From Magnetospirillum aberrantis SpK (GTDB lineage: Bacteria > Pseudomonadota > Alphaproteobacteria > Rhodospirillales > Magnetospirillaceae), in contig NZ_JAAIYP010000034.1 of the NCBI RefSeq assembly GCF_011022235.1, forward strand, positions 186,001 through 250,000: a stretch of 64,000 nucleotides of DNA, in the 5' to 3' direction. Made by a program: the position numbers and the translations under genes. This document shows positions 15,721-26,496 of this stretch, piece by piece; within the stretch, counting starts at the first letter, position 1; each line of letters starts with the position of its first letter. The notes below the pieces were generated by a model. It had not been told where the DNA came from. It saw only the letters and a list, made by a program, of their open reading frames with translations, and did no database searches.

Positions 15721-17033
15721 CCCCGCCTTCCTTCGGCCTGACGTTGCTGGAAGCGCTGCACGTCAACGGGATCGAGACGCACGCGCACATGCGCGACGGA
15801 TTCGTCGTCGTGCCGCTCGGTCACCTCGCCATGGCGGTACAGCCAAGCCAGGGTGGCGCCATCGCTCAACGGCACTTCGGCATCCAGTGTTTCACGGCCC
15901 GCCGACAGGCTTTGGTCAAGGCAAGCCAGCAACTCGTCCACCCCCTCGCCGCTCAGCGCCGAGACCGGCAGGGTCAGGGGGCGGCGTCGGGCCTGGTTCA
16001 ATACCTCGACCCGTGCCGTGTCGTCCAACAGGTCGATCTTGTTCAACGCCTCGACCAAACCGCGATCGACCACTTCGGACAGGCCGAGATCCTTCAGCAC
16101 CAGTTCGACGTCGGTCGCCTGGGCCACGGTGTCGGGATGGGCGACATCGCGCACATGGACGACGACATCGGCCTCCAGCACCTCTTCCAGGGTGGCGCGA
16201 AAGGCGGCGACCAGTTCGTGCGGCAGGTCCGACACGAAGCCCACGGTGTCGGACAGGATGATTTCGCGCCCCGACGGCAGCTTGAGGCCGCGCATGGTCG
16301 GGTCAAGGGTGGCGAACAACATGTCCTTGGCCATCACCTCCGCCCGCGTCAGGCGGTTGAACAGCGTGGACTTGCCGGCATTGGTGTACCCGACCAAGGC
16401 GACGATGGGATACGGAATTTTGCGCCGCGCGCTACGGTGCAATTCGCGCGTCCGTTTGACCTCGTCCAATTCCCGCTTCAGCTTGACGATGCGCTCGCCG
16501 ATCATGCGGCGGTCGGCCTCGATCTGGGTTTCGCCGGGGCCTCCCATGAAACCAAAACCGCCGCGCTGGCGTTCCAGGTGGGTCCATGATCGCACCAGCC
16601 GCGAACGCTGGTAGCTGAGCGCAGCCAATTCCACCTGAAGCGTACCCTCGCGGGTACGGGCCCTTTCGCCGAAAATTTCCAGAATCAGGCCGGTGCGGTC
16701 GATGACCTTGCACGCCCAGGCTTTTTCCAGATTGCGCTGCTGAACCGGCGACAAATGACCGTCGACGACGGCCAGGGAAATCTCGGTGTCCTTGATGATT
16801 TCCGCCAAACGTTCGACCGCGCCCTTGCCCAAAAGCGTGGCGGGCCGGCGTTTGGCGACCGGCACCACCTGAGCCTCGACCACGTCAAGGTCGATGGCGC
16901 TGGCCAACCCGACCGCTTCGTCCAACCGCGCTTCAGGCAGGCGGACACCACCCTCCGCCGCCTTCAGGGCGGGGTGGACGACGATAGCGCGCTGGCGGGG
17001 GGAACCGGTTGGCCCGGCCTGTCCGCTGGACAC
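15717..17033 (-). CDS. hflX: ribosome-associated GTPase HflX
   Basis: 438 residues from a GTG at 17033 that directly follows the hfq stop codon. HflX splits stalled ribosomes. The N-terminal HflX domain (about 15-200, with the Gly-rich GGPGETQIEADRR loop) is followed by the G domain with GYTNAGKST at 215-223, DTVGFVSDLPH, and NKID. Length is normal. The hfq-hflX order is conserved in many proteobacteria. Confidence is high. Confidence 0.95.
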   Translation of the reverse strand: MSSGQAGPTGSPRQRAIVVHPALKAAEGGVRLPEARLDEAVGLASAIDLDVVEAQVVPVAKRRPATLLGKGAVERLAEIIKDTEISLAVVDGHLSPVQQRNLEKAWACKVIDRTGLILEIFGERARTREGTLQVELAALSYQRSRLVRSWTHLERQRGGFGFMGGPGETQIEADRRMIGERIVKLKRELDEVKRTRELHRSARRKIPYPIVALVGYTNAGKSTLFNRLTRAEVMAKDMLFATLDPTMRGLKLPSGREIILSDTVGFVSDLPHELVAAFRATLEEVLEADVVVHVRDVAHPDTVAQATDVELVLKDLGLSEVVDRGLVEALNKIDLLDDTARVEVLNQARRRPLTLPVSALSGEGVDELLACLDQSLSAGRETLDAEVPLSDGATLAWLYRHGEVTERHDDESVAHVRVRLDPVDVQRFQQRQAEGRRG

Positions 17034-17288
17034 TTATTCTTCGCCGCCTTCCTTGGCCGACGGCTCGAACAACTGGACGGGGGTGGACGGCATCACGGTC
17101 GAGATGGCGTGCTTGTACACCAATTGGGTGTGACCGTCGCGGCGCAGCAGCACCGAGAAATTGTCGAACCAGGTGACGATGCCTTGCAGCTTCACCCCGT
17201 TGACCAGGAAGATCGTAACCGGAGTCTTGTTCTTGCGGATGTTGTTGAGAAACACATCCTGTACGTTTTGCGACTTTTCGGCGGACAT
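17034..17288 (-). CDS. hfq: RNA chaperone Hfq
   Basis: 84 residues with the Sm1 and Sm2 motifs of Hfq ([19 protein letters not shown] and the YKHAIST end of Sm2). It forms a hexameric ring that pairs small RNAs with mRNAs. The C-terminal tail is short, as usual in alphaproteobacteria. It is the first gene of the hfq-hflX-phosphatase run. Confidence 0.97.
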   Translation of the reverse strand: MSAEKSQNVQDVFLNNIRKNKTPVTIFLVNGVKLQGIVTWFDNFSVLLRRDGHTQLVYKHAISTVMPSTPVQLFEPSAKEGGEE

Positions 17289-17370
17289 GGTGGTAATCCG
17301 TTCTTATTGCCCGAAGGACATCGTGTGATAGGCCTTGGGAAGATCCTCCCCAAAGTCACCTTCGTTACCA

Positions 17371-18039
17371 TCAAATTGGGGATATGGGAACCGCAAGTTC
17401 GCTGACAAGAGCGACCATTGCCGCACAATTTTCCAGGTAATACACCGGCGGGTGGGACGGGAACTCACCCGGTCGGGGAGGTTCTGGTCTGACCAGTACC
17501 GGAACGCAGCCGCAATTGACCGCACATTGCAGGTCGATATGGGAATCGCCGGCGAACCACACCGACTGCCCCGGCGCGATGCCCGAGCCGTCAAGCGCCA
17601 TCAACACGGGTGCCAGGGCCGGTTTGTCGGCTTCGGCGTCGTTAGCGCCAACCAGGGCGGCGAATAGATCGGTCCAACCCAGCACTTCGGCTTCCTTGCG
17701 CAGAAAGGTGCCGCGTTTGTTGCTGACCACGCTCAGATGGATGCCGGCATCCTTGAAGGCCCTCAACATCTCGGCTGCGCCGGGCAGAGGCCGCAGGTGC
17801 GAGAGATGGATGGATTCGAAGCTTTTGGTAAAGACGTCACGGGCCTCGGGCCAGCGTTCGCCGAACATCTGCGGAAACGAATCGCGCATCGAGGCGGCGA
17901 CGTTGGCCTGGGTCTCGACCATGTCCCATTCCGACATGCCGAAATGGCGGAAGGTCATATTGTAAGATTCCTGGATGCATACCCAGGAATCGACCAAAGT
18001 GTTGTCCCAGTCGAAGACGATGGCGCGTGGCCTGCTCAC
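17371..18039 (-). CDS. HAD-superfamily phosphatase (phosphoglycolate phosphatase-like)
   Basis: 222 residues from a GTG at 18039 that overlaps the stop of the upstream transaminase gene. HAD motif I DWDNTLVDS is at residues 10-18, motif II in VVSNKRG and motif IV in FAGDSHIDLQCA. The helical cap between motifs I and II is of the phosphoglycolate phosphatase type. The substrate is not readable; a house-cleaning or glycolate-related phosphatase is likely. Confidence 0.8.
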   Translation of the reverse strand: MSRPRAIVFDWDNTLVDSWVCIQESYNMTFRHFGMSEWDMVETQANVAASMRDSFPQMFGERWPEARDVFTKSFESIHLSHLRPLPGAAEMLRAFKDAGIHLSVVSNKRGTFLRKEAEVLGWTDLFAALVGANDAEADKPALAPVLMALDGSGIAPGQSVWFAGDSHIDLQCAVNCGCVPVLVRPEPPRPGEFPSHPPVYYLENCAAMVALVSELAVPISPI

Positions 18040-18884
18040 TTTTTGCGAAGCTCCTGGTAAAGGGCCCTGAGATGCAAGGTGATGGGGCCGGGATGCCCCT
18101 CACCTACCCTGAGGCCGTCGATCCGGGTGACCGGCAGCACGGTGACGGTGGTGCCGGTGACGAAGGCTTCGCGGGCGGCCATGGCCTCGGTCACGGTGAA
18201 GGGACGCTCTCCCACCTCGATACCCGCCTTGCGCGCCAGTTCGATCACGTTGGCCCGTGTCACCCCGGACAGGATGGCGCCATCGGCCGGATGGGTCAGA
18301 AGCGCGCCGTCCGCGGCGACGATAAAGGCGTTGGCCGCCGTCGCCTCGGTGACAAATCCGCCGGAATCCACCAGCCACGCCTCGGCAGCGCCGCTTTCTT
18401 TGGCCGATTGCCGGGCCAGCAGGTTGGGCAACAGGCCGACTGTCTTGATGTCGGGCCGCCGCCACCGCTGGTCGGACCGGGTGACCACGGCGATTCCCTT
18501 CTCCACCGCCTCGGTTGACGGCCCCTTGCTGGTCCAGGCGCCGACCACCAGGGTCGGCGGCGTTTCGGCGGGAAAGGTATGGTTGCGGGGTGCCGTACCG
18601 CGCGACACCTGGACATAGACCACGCCGTCGCGCACCCGGTTCATGTCGGCGACACGGCCCATGATCAGGGCCAGCACCGCCCGACGCACCGGCCAGGCGA
18701 TGGCCAGCGCCCCCAAAGAGCGCTCAAGACGGTCCAGATGTTGTTCTAGATGGCACAACCGGCCGGTAACCACCGGGGCCACTTCGTAGACGGAATCGGC
18801 GAATTGGAAGCCACGGTCTTCCACATGCACCGCCGCTTCGTGGTGCAGGCAATATTGACCGTTCACATAGGTCACACGGGCCAT
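18036..18884 (-). CDS. dat: D-amino-acid transaminase (class IV aminotransferase)
   Basis: 282 residues of fold-type IV PLP aminotransferase. The N terminus YVNGQY...VHVEDRGFQFADSVYE and the GFVTEATAANAFIV loop match D-alanine/branched-chain class IV enzymes, and the RG/LPVTRIDG ends fit the D-amino-acid subtype. It would exchange amino groups between D-alanine and 2-oxo acids to supply D-glutamate or recycle D-amino acids. It is coupled to trkA by TGATG. The class is certain, the precise substrate likely. Confidence 0.85.
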   Translation of the reverse strand: MARVTYVNGQYCLHHEAAVHVEDRGFQFADSVYEVAPVVTGRLCHLEQHLDRLERSLGALAIAWPVRRAVLALIMGRVADMNRVRDGVVYVQVSRGTAPRNHTFPAETPPTLVVGAWTSKGPSTEAVEKGIAVVTRSDQRWRRPDIKTVGLLPNLLARQSAKESGAAEAWLVDSGGFVTEATAANAFIVAADGALLTHPADGAILSGVTRANVIELARKAGIEVGERPFTVTEAMAAREAFVTGTTVTVLPVTRIDGLRVGEGHPGPITLHLRALYQELRKK

Positions 18885-20260
18885 CAGAAATACTCCAACC
18901 GCACCGAGAACATCTTTTCGACCTTCTTCACCGCTTCGGCGGTGGCGAACAAAACGACACGGTCGCCGGCCTGGACCACGGTGTTGCCGCGCGGACTGAT
19001 GACCGTGCCATTGCGCACCACGGCCCCCAACAGAACCCCGACCGGCAGCTTGACGTCGCGCAGCGGCTTGCCCACCAGGCTTGAGGTCTCGAGCGCATCG
19101 GCCTCGATCAGTTCGCCGAACCCTTCGTGCAGGGAATGGACGGCATGGATGCGGCCACGGCGCACGTGCTGCAAGATGTTCGAGACGGTGATGGCACGCG
19201 GGTTGATCACCACGTCAACCCCCAAGGGGCCGACCAACGCCTTGTAGGACGCCTTGTTGATCAGGGTCATGGCGCGGCGCGCCCCGCTGCGTTTCGCCAG
19301 CAAGGCCGCCAGGATGTTGGTCTCGTCGTCGTTGGTGACCGAAACCACGGTTTCTGCGGTGGAGACCCCGGCTTCGGTCAGGATCTCCATGTCCAGGACG
19401 TCGCCGTTCAGGACCACCGAGCGGGTCAGGGTCTTGGCGACGAACTCGGCACGTTCCTTGTTGATCTCGATGATCTTGATGGCGACGTTGGGATGCTGGG
19501 CCTCGATCTGCTGCGCCAGGAACAGACCGATATTGCCGCCGCCGAACACCACGATACGCCGCGCTTCCTGGTCTTCGCGGCCGAACGCCGCCAACGCCCG
19601 GCCCACATGCTGGGTATCGACGACGAAATAGACCTCATCGCCTTCGAGCATCTGATCCTCGGCGGTCGGCACAATGGGCTTGCCGTCGCGGACAATGCCG
19701 ATAACCACGATGGTCAGGTCGGGAAACAGCACGGTCAACTGTCTCAGCGGCGTGTTGATCAAGGGGGTATCGGGATTGCAACGCACGCCGATCAGCCGCA
19801 CCTTGTCGCCGGCCAGCGGAATGACGTCGATGGCGCCGGGCACCTGTAGACGCCGGGTGATGGCCCGCGCCACCTCGATTTCCGGGCTGATGATGACGTC
19901 GATGGGCATGTGCTCGCGCGAGAACAAGGTCGCCCACATGGGCTGAAGATAGGATTGCGAGCGGATACGCGCGATCTTCGTCGGCACGTCGAACAGCGAA
20001 TGCGCCACCTGACACGCCACCATGTTGACTTCGTCGGCATGGGTGACGGCGATCAGCATGTCGGCGTCGCCGGCACCGGCCTGTTCCAGAACAGACGGCT
20101 GCGAGGCATGCCCCAGCACGGCCTGGACATCCAACGTGTCGGTGATCTTGCGGATCAGTTCCGGCCGCTGGTCGATGACCGTGACGTCGTTGTTCTCGCT
20201 GGCCAGGTAATGGGCGATGTTGAAACCGACCTGGCCGGCCCCGCACACGATGACCTTCAT
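18884..20260 (-). CDS. trkA: Trk K+ uptake regulatory NAD-binding protein TrkA
   Basis: 458 residues containing two RCK units, each with a Rossmann nucleotide-binding domain (GAGQVGFNIA near 7, GGGNIGLFLA near 236) and a TrkA-C domain. TrkA is the cytoplasmic gating subunit of the TrkH/TrkG potassium transporter. The location after ntrX is conserved in alphaproteobacteria. No trkH is in the window. Confidence is high. Confidence 0.95.
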   Translation of the reverse strand: MKVIVCGAGQVGFNIAHYLASENNDVTVIDQRPELIRKITDTLDVQAVLGHASQPSVLEQAGAGDADMLIAVTHADEVNMVACQVAHSLFDVPTKIARIRSQSYLQPMWATLFSREHMPIDVIISPEIEVARAITRRLQVPGAIDVIPLAGDKVRLIGVRCNPDTPLINTPLRQLTVLFPDLTIVVIGIVRDGKPIVPTAEDQMLEGDEVYFVVDTQHVGRALAAFGREDQEARRIVVFGGGNIGLFLAQQIEAQHPNVAIKIIEINKERAEFVAKTLTRSVVLNGDVLDMEILTEAGVSTAETVVSVTNDDETNILAALLAKRSGARRAMTLINKASYKALVGPLGVDVVINPRAITVSNILQHVRRGRIHAVHSLHEGFGELIEADALETSSLVGKPLRDVKLPVGVLLGAVVRNGTVISPRGNTVVQAGDRVVLFATAEAVKKVEKMFSVRLEYF

Positions 20261-20284
20261 GCCCGTCCCCTTAAAGTGTGGCCG

Positions 20285-21688
20285 TCAACTGCGGGCCTTT
20301 TCGTCGGTGTTGACCCCAAGCAGCTTGAGCTTGCGGTGCAGCGCCGAACGTTCCATGCCGACAAACGCGGCGGTTCGCGAGATGTTGCCGGAGAACCGGT
20401 TGACCTGAGCCAACAGATACTCGCGTTCGAACAATTCGCGGGCCTCGCGCAGCGGAAGCGTCATGATCTCGCTGGATTTCTCCCAACGCAAGACCACCGG
20501 GGTAATCGCATTGATTTCATTGGGCAGCATGTCGGCGCGTACCGGCTCGGACGCGTCGCCCGGCGCCATGATCAGAACCCAATCGATGGCGTTGCGCAAC
20601 TGGCGCACGTTTCCCGGCCAGTCATAGGCCTGAAGGGCCGCCAACGCGTCCTCGCCCAACTGACGCGGCTGGGTGCCGGCGGCCTGGGCGGCAAGATGCA
20701 TGAAATGGCGGGCCAGGGCCGGGATGTCTTCCTTGCGCTCACGCAAGGCCGGCACCCGGAACGGCACCACGTTCAGGCGGTAATAAAGATCCTCACGCAG
20801 ACGACCGGCCGCCATCTCGGACTGAACGTCACGGTTGGTGGTGGCGATCACCCGCACGTCCACCTCGACCCGCTGGCCTCCCCCCACCCGCTCGAACGTC
20901 TGGTCCTGAAGGACGCGAACGATCTTGCCTTGGGTCTCAAGCGGCATGTCGGCCACTTCGTCCAACAGCAACGTACCGCCATGGGCCATTTCGAACGTGC
21001 CGATCTTGCGCGGGCTGTCCGGGGTTTCGCCATGTTCGGTACCGAACAGCTCGATCTCCATGCGGTCGGGATGCATGGCGGCGCAGTTCAGCACCACGAA
21101 CGGTCCCTCGGCCCGGCGCGACCGGTTGTGGATGATCCGGGCCACCACTTCCTTGCCAGAACCGGCCGGCCCGGTGATCAACACACGGGAATTGGTCGGC
21201 GCCACCTTGTCCAACGCCTGACGGACCTGCTGCACGAACGGTGAATTGCCGACAAGTTCGGTCACCGGCGCCGCCGAGCCGGCACGCAAGCGCAATTCCT
21301 TGTTTTCACGACGCAGGTTGGCGGCCTCGATGGCGCGCTCGACGATGATCAACAGGCGGTCGGTCTGAAACGGTTTCTCGATGAAGTCGTAGGCACCGAT
21401 CTTGATGGCTTCGACCGCCGTCTCGATGTTGCCGTGACCCGAGATCATCACCACCGGCACGTCGGGATGGTCGCGCTTGACCTCGGACAGGATGCCCAGC
21501 CCGTCCAGCTTCGACCCTTGCAACCAGATATCTTGGACGATCAGGCTGGGTCGTCGGGCACGCACCGCCTCGATCGCGGCGTCGGAATTGGCCGCCTCGC
21601 GGGTGGAATAGCCTTCGTCCTCAAGGATGCCGGCGATCAGGGCGCGAATATCGGCCTCGTCGTCGACGATCAGAATGTCATGCGCCAT
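20285..21688 (-). CDS. ntrX: response regulator NtrX
   Basis: 467 residues: receiver domain 1-120 with phospho-acceptor Asp53, AAA+ domain about 145-375, and a Fis-type helix-turn-helix at the C terminus (SRTAAFVGMERSALHRKL). The loop that in sigma-54 activators carries GAFTGA reads EHGETPDSPRKIG here, so the sigma-54-contact motif is missing, as known for alphaproteobacterial NtrX. The start overlaps ntrY by 11 bp. It is the partner of the sensor NtrY and is linked to nitrogen and redox control. Confidence 0.95.
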   Translation of the reverse strand: MAHDILIVDDEADIRALIAGILEDEGYSTREAANSDAAIEAVRARRPSLIVQDIWLQGSKLDGLGILSEVKRDHPDVPVVMISGHGNIETAVEAIKIGAYDFIEKPFQTDRLLIIVERAIEAANLRRENKELRLRAGSAAPVTELVGNSPFVQQVRQALDKVAPTNSRVLITGPAGSGKEVVARIIHNRSRRAEGPFVVLNCAAMHPDRMEIELFGTEHGETPDSPRKIGTFEMAHGGTLLLDEVADMPLETQGKIVRVLQDQTFERVGGGQRVEVDVRVIATTNRDVQSEMAAGRLREDLYYRLNVVPFRVPALRERKEDIPALARHFMHLAAQAAGTQPRQLGEDALAALQAYDWPGNVRQLRNAIDWVLIMAPGDASEPVRADMLPNEINAITPVVLRWEKSSEIMTLPLREARELFEREYLLAQVNRFSGNISRTAAFVGMERSALHRKLKLLGVNTDEKARS

Positions 21689-23918
21689 GGGTTGCCGTGT
21701 GCTCTGCGGACGCGGAAGCGGCCGGTTTCTCGGTATCGCGGAAGATCAGACTGACGCGGGCACCGCCACCGGAAGCGTCCTCCAAGATGAGATCACCGCC
21801 ATGGTCTTCCATGATTTTCTTGACGATGGCAAGACCTAATCCGGTGCCCTTGGCCCGCGTCGTCATATAGGGTTCGGTCAGGCGGTCGCGGTTTTCCTTG
21901 GGCAATCCCTTGCCGTTGTCGGTCACATCCACCCGCCAGAAATCGCCATTTTGTTCGAGACGCAAACGGATGCGCCCAGGGGCAAGATCCTGTCCCTCGC
22001 GGCCGTGGATGGCCTCGACCGCGTTCTTCAGCAGGTTGGTCAGCGCCTGTCCGATCAGACGGCCGTCACAGGTCTGAGGCGCCGGACCATCGGGAAGCTC
22101 TGCCTCGAAGGAAACGTCTGGATAGCCGGTGCGTTGCAGGAATACCGCATGGCGGCAAATCTCGGTCAAATCCTCGGGCTTCATCTGCGGCGCCGGCATC
22201 CGCGCGAAGGATGAGAACTCGTCCACCATGCGGCCGATGTCGCCGACCTGACGCACGATGGTTTCCACAAGCTTTGAGTAAGTCTCAGGATCGCTTTGTA
22301 TCTCTTTGAGATATTTGCGCTTCAGCCGCTCCGCTGAAAGTTGGATCGGAGTCAGCGGGTTCTTGATCTCGTGGGCGATACGCCGGGCCACATCGGCCCA
22401 GGCGGCGGTGCGCTGGGCCGACACCAATTCGGTGATGTCGTCGAAAGTGACCACATAACCGATGGTTTCGCCGGCCAATTGCTCGGCTGCCGCCCGCACC
22501 AAAAGGATACGTGAGCGGCCGTCGCGGAACAGCTTGATCTGTTGCTGCCCCAACCGGTCGGGACGGCGGCGGCATTCGTCGACACATTCCGCCAGTTCGG
22601 GCGCCACCACCGGCAACGGTTTGCCCACAGCCTGTTCGGGGTCCAGTCCGAGCATGTCGCAGGCGGAACGGTTGGGCAGATGCACCAGCCCGTCGCGATC
22701 CAACCCAATGACCCCGGCGGAAACGCCGGACAGCACCGTTTCGGTGAAGCGCGACCGTTCGTCCAGTTCCCGGTTGGCCTCCACCAGATCGCGGCGCTGG
22801 CTTTCCAATTGTTCGGTCATGCGATTGAAGGCGCGGGCCAGGGTGCCGACCTCGTCGGCGCCTTCTTCCGCGACCTTGACGTTCAGATTGCCGGCGCGAA
22901 CCTTGTCGGCGGCGTCGATCAGTCGGGCGATGGGGGTCGCCAGAGACCGGGCCATGGTCAACCCCACCCACACCGCCGCCAACAGCAGCAACAGCGAGAT
23001 CACCGCGAACACCAACGAGAACGCCCGTTCCAACCCGGCCCGGCGCCCCTCCAGGCGTTCGTATTCGGTCACCGCCGCCGACGTCTGCTCCATGTGGCCG
23101 ATCACCTTGGGATCGACGAAGCGGCCAACGAACAGGTAGACCTCGCCATAGAAGTTTTGCAGGCGGACCAAAGCACGGACTCGGTCGTCGTCGTCGCTGG
23201 TCAGCACCGCGACTTCGCCGGAACGGGCTTTCTCATAGGCCCAATAAGGGATTTGTTCGACCCCGGACTCGATCGAGAATGCCAGCCCAGAGCGCGCCAA
23301 CACCCGCCCTTGGCCTTCGAAGACAATGGCTTCGGTCAGGCCGCGGATAGCCGCCTGGTTGCCGATGAAGGCGGAGAAGCGCGGGCTGGAACGCACCAAC
23401 TCGGCGCCTTCGCGGTTGATGTCGTTGGCCATGGCCAACGCATCGCCGCCGACGATCTGTTGATGTTCCTCAAGATAGGCCTTGGCCACCTGACGCGAGG
23501 CTTGAAGCGCGGTGCGGACCCGGTCGGAAAACCAGCTCTCGACACCGTAGCGGAAAAAGACGGTGGACCCCACCGACACCACGATGGCCGGCGTCACCGC
23601 CACCAGCGCGAACAAGATGACGAAGCGCAGATGCAGTTTCGAACCGGTGCTGCCTCGGCGCCCGGCCTGCCACACCGCCAGGATGCGAAGGCCGACGACC
23701 ACGCCCAACGCCAGCAGCAAGCCCAGATCCAGCCCCAGCAGGGACAACACGGTACGGGGGTTGGGACCGATCGGGCCGGACACCGTCATGGCCAGGAAGG
23801 TCGCGGTCACCGACGGAATCACCGCCAGCGTCAACCCCAAGGCCACCTTGCGCGCCAGCCCCACCTGACGCGCCCACACCATCAAACGCGGGAACAATCG
23901 GCGACGGTCGCTGGACAT
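21678..23918 (-). CDS. ntrY: sensor histidine kinase NtrY
   Basis: 746 residues. N-terminal membrane helices (three in the first 110 residues) and a periplasmic sensor region up to about 300 precede another helix (LLLLLAAVWVGLTMA), a HAMP domain, a PAS domain and the kinase core with H-box RRIAHEIKNPLTPIQ, N-box NLLKNAVEA and G-boxes DNGKGLP and GTGLGLAIV. It phosphorylates NtrX. It sits between ntrC and ntrX, the standard order. Confidence 0.95.
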   Translation of the reverse strand: MSSDRRRLFPRLMVWARQVGLARKVALGLTLAVIPSVTATFLAMTVSGPIGPNPRTVLSLLGLDLGLLLALGVVVGLRILAVWQAGRRGSTGSKLHLRFVILFALVAVTPAIVVSVGSTVFFRYGVESWFSDRVRTALQASRQVAKAYLEEHQQIVGGDALAMANDINREGAELVRSSPRFSAFIGNQAAIRGLTEAIVFEGQGRVLARSGLAFSIESGVEQIPYWAYEKARSGEVAVLTSDDDDRVRALVRLQNFYGEVYLFVGRFVDPKVIGHMEQTSAAVTEYERLEGRRAGLERAFSLVFAVISLLLLLAAVWVGLTMARSLATPIARLIDAADKVRAGNLNVKVAEEGADEVGTLARAFNRMTEQLESQRRDLVEANRELDERSRFTETVLSGVSAGVIGLDRDGLVHLPNRSACDMLGLDPEQAVGKPLPVVAPELAECVDECRRRPDRLGQQQIKLFRDGRSRILLVRAAAEQLAGETIGYVVTFDDITELVSAQRTAAWADVARRIAHEIKNPLTPIQLSAERLKRKYLKEIQSDPETYSKLVETIVRQVGDIGRMVDEFSSFARMPAPQMKPEDLTEICRHAVFLQRTGYPDVSFEAELPDGPAPQTCDGRLIGQALTNLLKNAVEAIHGREGQDLAPGRIRLRLEQNGDFWRVDVTDNGKGLPKENRDRLTEPYMTTRAKGTGLGLAIVKKIMEDHGGDLILEDASGGGARVSLIFRDTEKPAASASAEHTATHGA

Positions 23919-23922
23919 GGCG

Positions 23923-25374
23923 TTACTTCAGGCCGCCGCGCGCCACTGGAATGTCGAGATCGCGGATCTTCTTGCGAAGCGTGTTGCGGTTGAGCCCCAG
24001 AATCTGCGCGGCCTTGATCTGGTTGCCGCGCGTCGCCTCAAGCGCCAGGGTGATCAACGGCCGCTCCACCTCGCGCAGGACGCGGTCATAAACGCCGGGT
24101 GGAGGCAGGTTGTCGCCGTGGCTGTTGAAATATTCCCGCAAGTGCCGCTCGACCGTGCTCGACAACCCCTCGCCTTCCACAGCACCCATGGCATCGACGG
24201 TGGGCATGCCACCGGCCAACTCGGCCTCGATCACCTCGATGCCGATGACTTCCTGGGAATAAAGCGCGGCCAGACGGCGTACCAGATTTTCCAGCTCGCG
24301 CACGTTGCCCGGCCAGCGGTGGCGCTTGAGCCGGTCCATGGCCTGGGCGTCGATGGTCTTGGCCGGCAATCCCTCTTGGGCGGCCAGGGACAGGAAATGA
24401 CGCACCAGTTCCGGGATGTCTTCGGCGCGTTCGCGAAGCGGCGGCAAACGGATCGGCACCACGTTCAGGCGATAGAACAGATCCTCGCGGAACAGCCCTT
24501 GGCGAATCAGTTGGGTCAGGTCGCGGTGGGTGGCGGCGACGATCCGAACATTGGCCCGGATGGGGGTGCGGCCGCCGACGGTGGTGTATTCGCCTTCCTG
24601 CAACACGCGCAACAGCCGGGTCTGTGCCTCGGGCGGCATGTCACCGATTTCGTCCAGGAACAAGGTACCACCCTCGGCCTGCTCGAACCGACCGGCGGCA
24701 CGTTGGGTGGCGCCGGTGAAAGCCCCCTTTTCGTGGCCGAACAACTCGCTTTCGATCAGTTCGCGGGGAATGGCTGCCATGTTGATGGCGACGAACGGGC
24801 CGTTGCGGCGCTTGCCATAATTGTGCAGCGCGCGAGCCACCAATTCCTTGCCGGTTCCCGATTCGCCGGTGATCATCACCGTCAGGTCGGTGCCCATCAG
24901 GCGCGCCAGCGTGCGGTAAATCTCCTGCATGGCCGGCGAGCGGCCGATCAGCGGCAGCTTCTCCTCATCCTCCGGGCCCTCACCACCATCGGCCGGATTG
25001 TTGCGCGGAGCCGTCAATGCTCGGTTAACGACGGCCACCAGTTCCTTGAGATCAAATGGTTTTGGCAGATATTCGAAGGCGCCGCGCTGGGTCGCCTTGA
25101 CCGCCGTCAGCAGCGTGTTTTGCGCGCTCATGACGATGATCCGCATGTCGGGGCGGATCTTCTTGATGCGTGGCAACAGGTCGAGACCGCTTTCGTCGGG
25201 CATCACCACGTCGGTGATGACCAGATCCCCTTCGCCCTCGGACACCCAGCGCCACAGCGTCGAGGCGTTGCCGGTGGTGCGAACTTCGTAGCCGGCGCGT
25301 CCCAGCGCCTGGGCAAGAACGGTGCGAATGCCGCGGTCGTCATCGGCGACCAGAATGGTGGAAGTGGTATTCAT
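23923..25374 (-). CDS. ntrC: nitrogen regulation response regulator NtrC
   Basis: 483 residues: receiver domain with phospho-acceptor Asp55, AAA+ domain with Walker A GESGTGKE, the sigma-54 contact loop GAFTGA and Walker [10 protein letters not shown], and a C-terminal Fis-type DNA-binding domain ([19 protein letters not shown]). It activates sigma-54 promoters when nitrogen is limiting. It follows ntrB after 3 bp. Confidence 0.97.
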   Translation of the reverse strand: MNTTSTILVADDDRGIRTVLAQALGRAGYEVRTTGNASTLWRWVSEGEGDLVITDVVMPDESGLDLLPRIKKIRPDMRIIVMSAQNTLLTAVKATQRGAFEYLPKPFDLKELVAVVNRALTAPRNNPADGGEGPEDEEKLPLIGRSPAMQEIYRTLARLMGTDLTVMITGESGTGKELVARALHNYGKRRNGPFVAINMAAIPRELIESELFGHEKGAFTGATQRAAGRFEQAEGGTLFLDEIGDMPPEAQTRLLRVLQEGEYTTVGGRTPIRANVRIVAATHRDLTQLIRQGLFREDLFYRLNVVPIRLPPLRERAEDIPELVRHFLSLAAQEGLPAKTIDAQAMDRLKRHRWPGNVRELENLVRRLAALYSQEVIGIEVIEAELAGGMPTVDAMGAVEGEGLSSTVERHLREYFNSHGDNLPPPGVYDRVLREVERPLITLALEATRGNQIKAAQILGLNRNTLRKKIRDLDIPVARGGLK

Positions 25375-25377
25375 CGC

Positions 25378-26496
25378 TTAGATGTCGTCCCCTTCTTGGA
25401 CCATGGGCAACATGACCCGGAAGATGGTGCGGCGTGGCATGCTGTCGAACTCGACGATGCCGCCATGGTCACCGACAATTTTGGCGACCAAAGCAAGTCC
25501 CAATCCAGAACCGGAAGCCTTGGTGGTCACGAACGCATCGAACAGATGCGAACGCAAATCCTCGGGGATACCGGGGCCATTGTCCTGAATGCTCACCACC
25601 AGCGGCAGGTGGCGCCGGGTCTCGGACCCCGCCACCGCCAGACGCACCCCGTGCTGATAGGCGGTGGAGATGACGATTTCACCGCCATCGGCGGGAACCG
25701 CCTCGGCGGCGTTCTTCACCAGATTCAGGAACACCTGGATCAATTGGTCGCGATTGCCGAAAACCGGCGGCAAGGACGGATCGTAATTCTCGATGATACG
25801 GACGTTACGGCCGAAACCGTTTTCGGCCAGCCGGCGCACGTGTTCCAACACCTGGTGGATGTTGATGGCGACCCGGTCCACCGGCGGCTTGTCGGAAAAT
25901 ACTTCCATACGATCGACAAGCGCCACGATGCGGTCGGCTTCATCCACGATCAACCGGGTCAGCACGCGGTCGTCCTCGTTGGCGGTGCCTTCCAGCAATT
26001 GGGCGGCACCGCGGATACCAGACAACGGGTTCTTGACCTCGTGCGCCAGCATGGCGGCCATGGCGGTGACCGAGCGAGCCGCGTTGCGGCTGGCCAACGA
26101 CCCGCCGATCTTCAGCGCGATCGATTGTTCGTGCAGCGAAAGCACCACATGGCCCGGAGTTTCGGCGATGGGAGCCGCCTGAACGGTGACCGTGCGATGG
26201 CCAGTGCGCGGCGTATCGAGCGCGATGCCATATTCCGAAACCACCAGGGCATTGTCGCGTGCCTGGAAAACCAGGGACAACACCGGGCTGTCGGCCGGCA
26301 ACAGGTCGGTAAGCGGGCGGCCGCACAGATAGCTGGCGCCCGACTGGAACAATTGTTCGGCGGCGGCGTTGACGTATTGGATGACGTCGCGCCCGTCCAC
26401 GGCGATGACCGCGCTGGCCAACGCCCCCAGCACGACGGCCGGGTCCATGGCGGTTTGGGGGGGGCGCGGACGGAAGATGGCGGTGGCCTTACCCAT
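25378..26496 (-). CDS. ntrB: nitrogen regulation sensor kinase NtrB
   Basis: 372 residues from the ATG at 26496, whose A is shared with the dusB stop (TGATG); a TTG one codon upstream is also in frame. A PAS domain (about 20-130) precedes the kinase core with H-box [17 protein letters not shown]-box NLVKNAAEA and G-boxes DNGPGIPED and GSGLGLALV. No membrane segments, as expected for cytosolic NtrB, which is controlled by PII proteins. Confidence 0.96.
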   Translation of the reverse strand: MGKATAIFRPRPPQTAMDPAVVLGALASAVIAVDGRDVIQYVNAAAEQLFQSGASYLCGRPLTDLLPADSPVLSLVFQARDNALVVSEYGIALDTPRTGHRTVTVQAAPIAETPGHVVLSLHEQSIALKIGGSLASRNAARSVTAMAAMLAHEVKNPLSGIRGAAQLLEGTANEDDRVLTRLIVDEADRIVALVDRMEVFSDKPPVDRVAINIHQVLEHVRRLAENGFGRNVRIIENYDPSLPPVFGNRDQLIQVFLNLVKNAAEAVPADGGEIVISTAYQHGVRLAVAGSETRRHLPLVVSIQDNGPGIPEDLRSHLFDAFVTTKASGSGLGLALVAKIVGDHGGIVEFDSMPRRTIFRVMLPMVQEGDDI

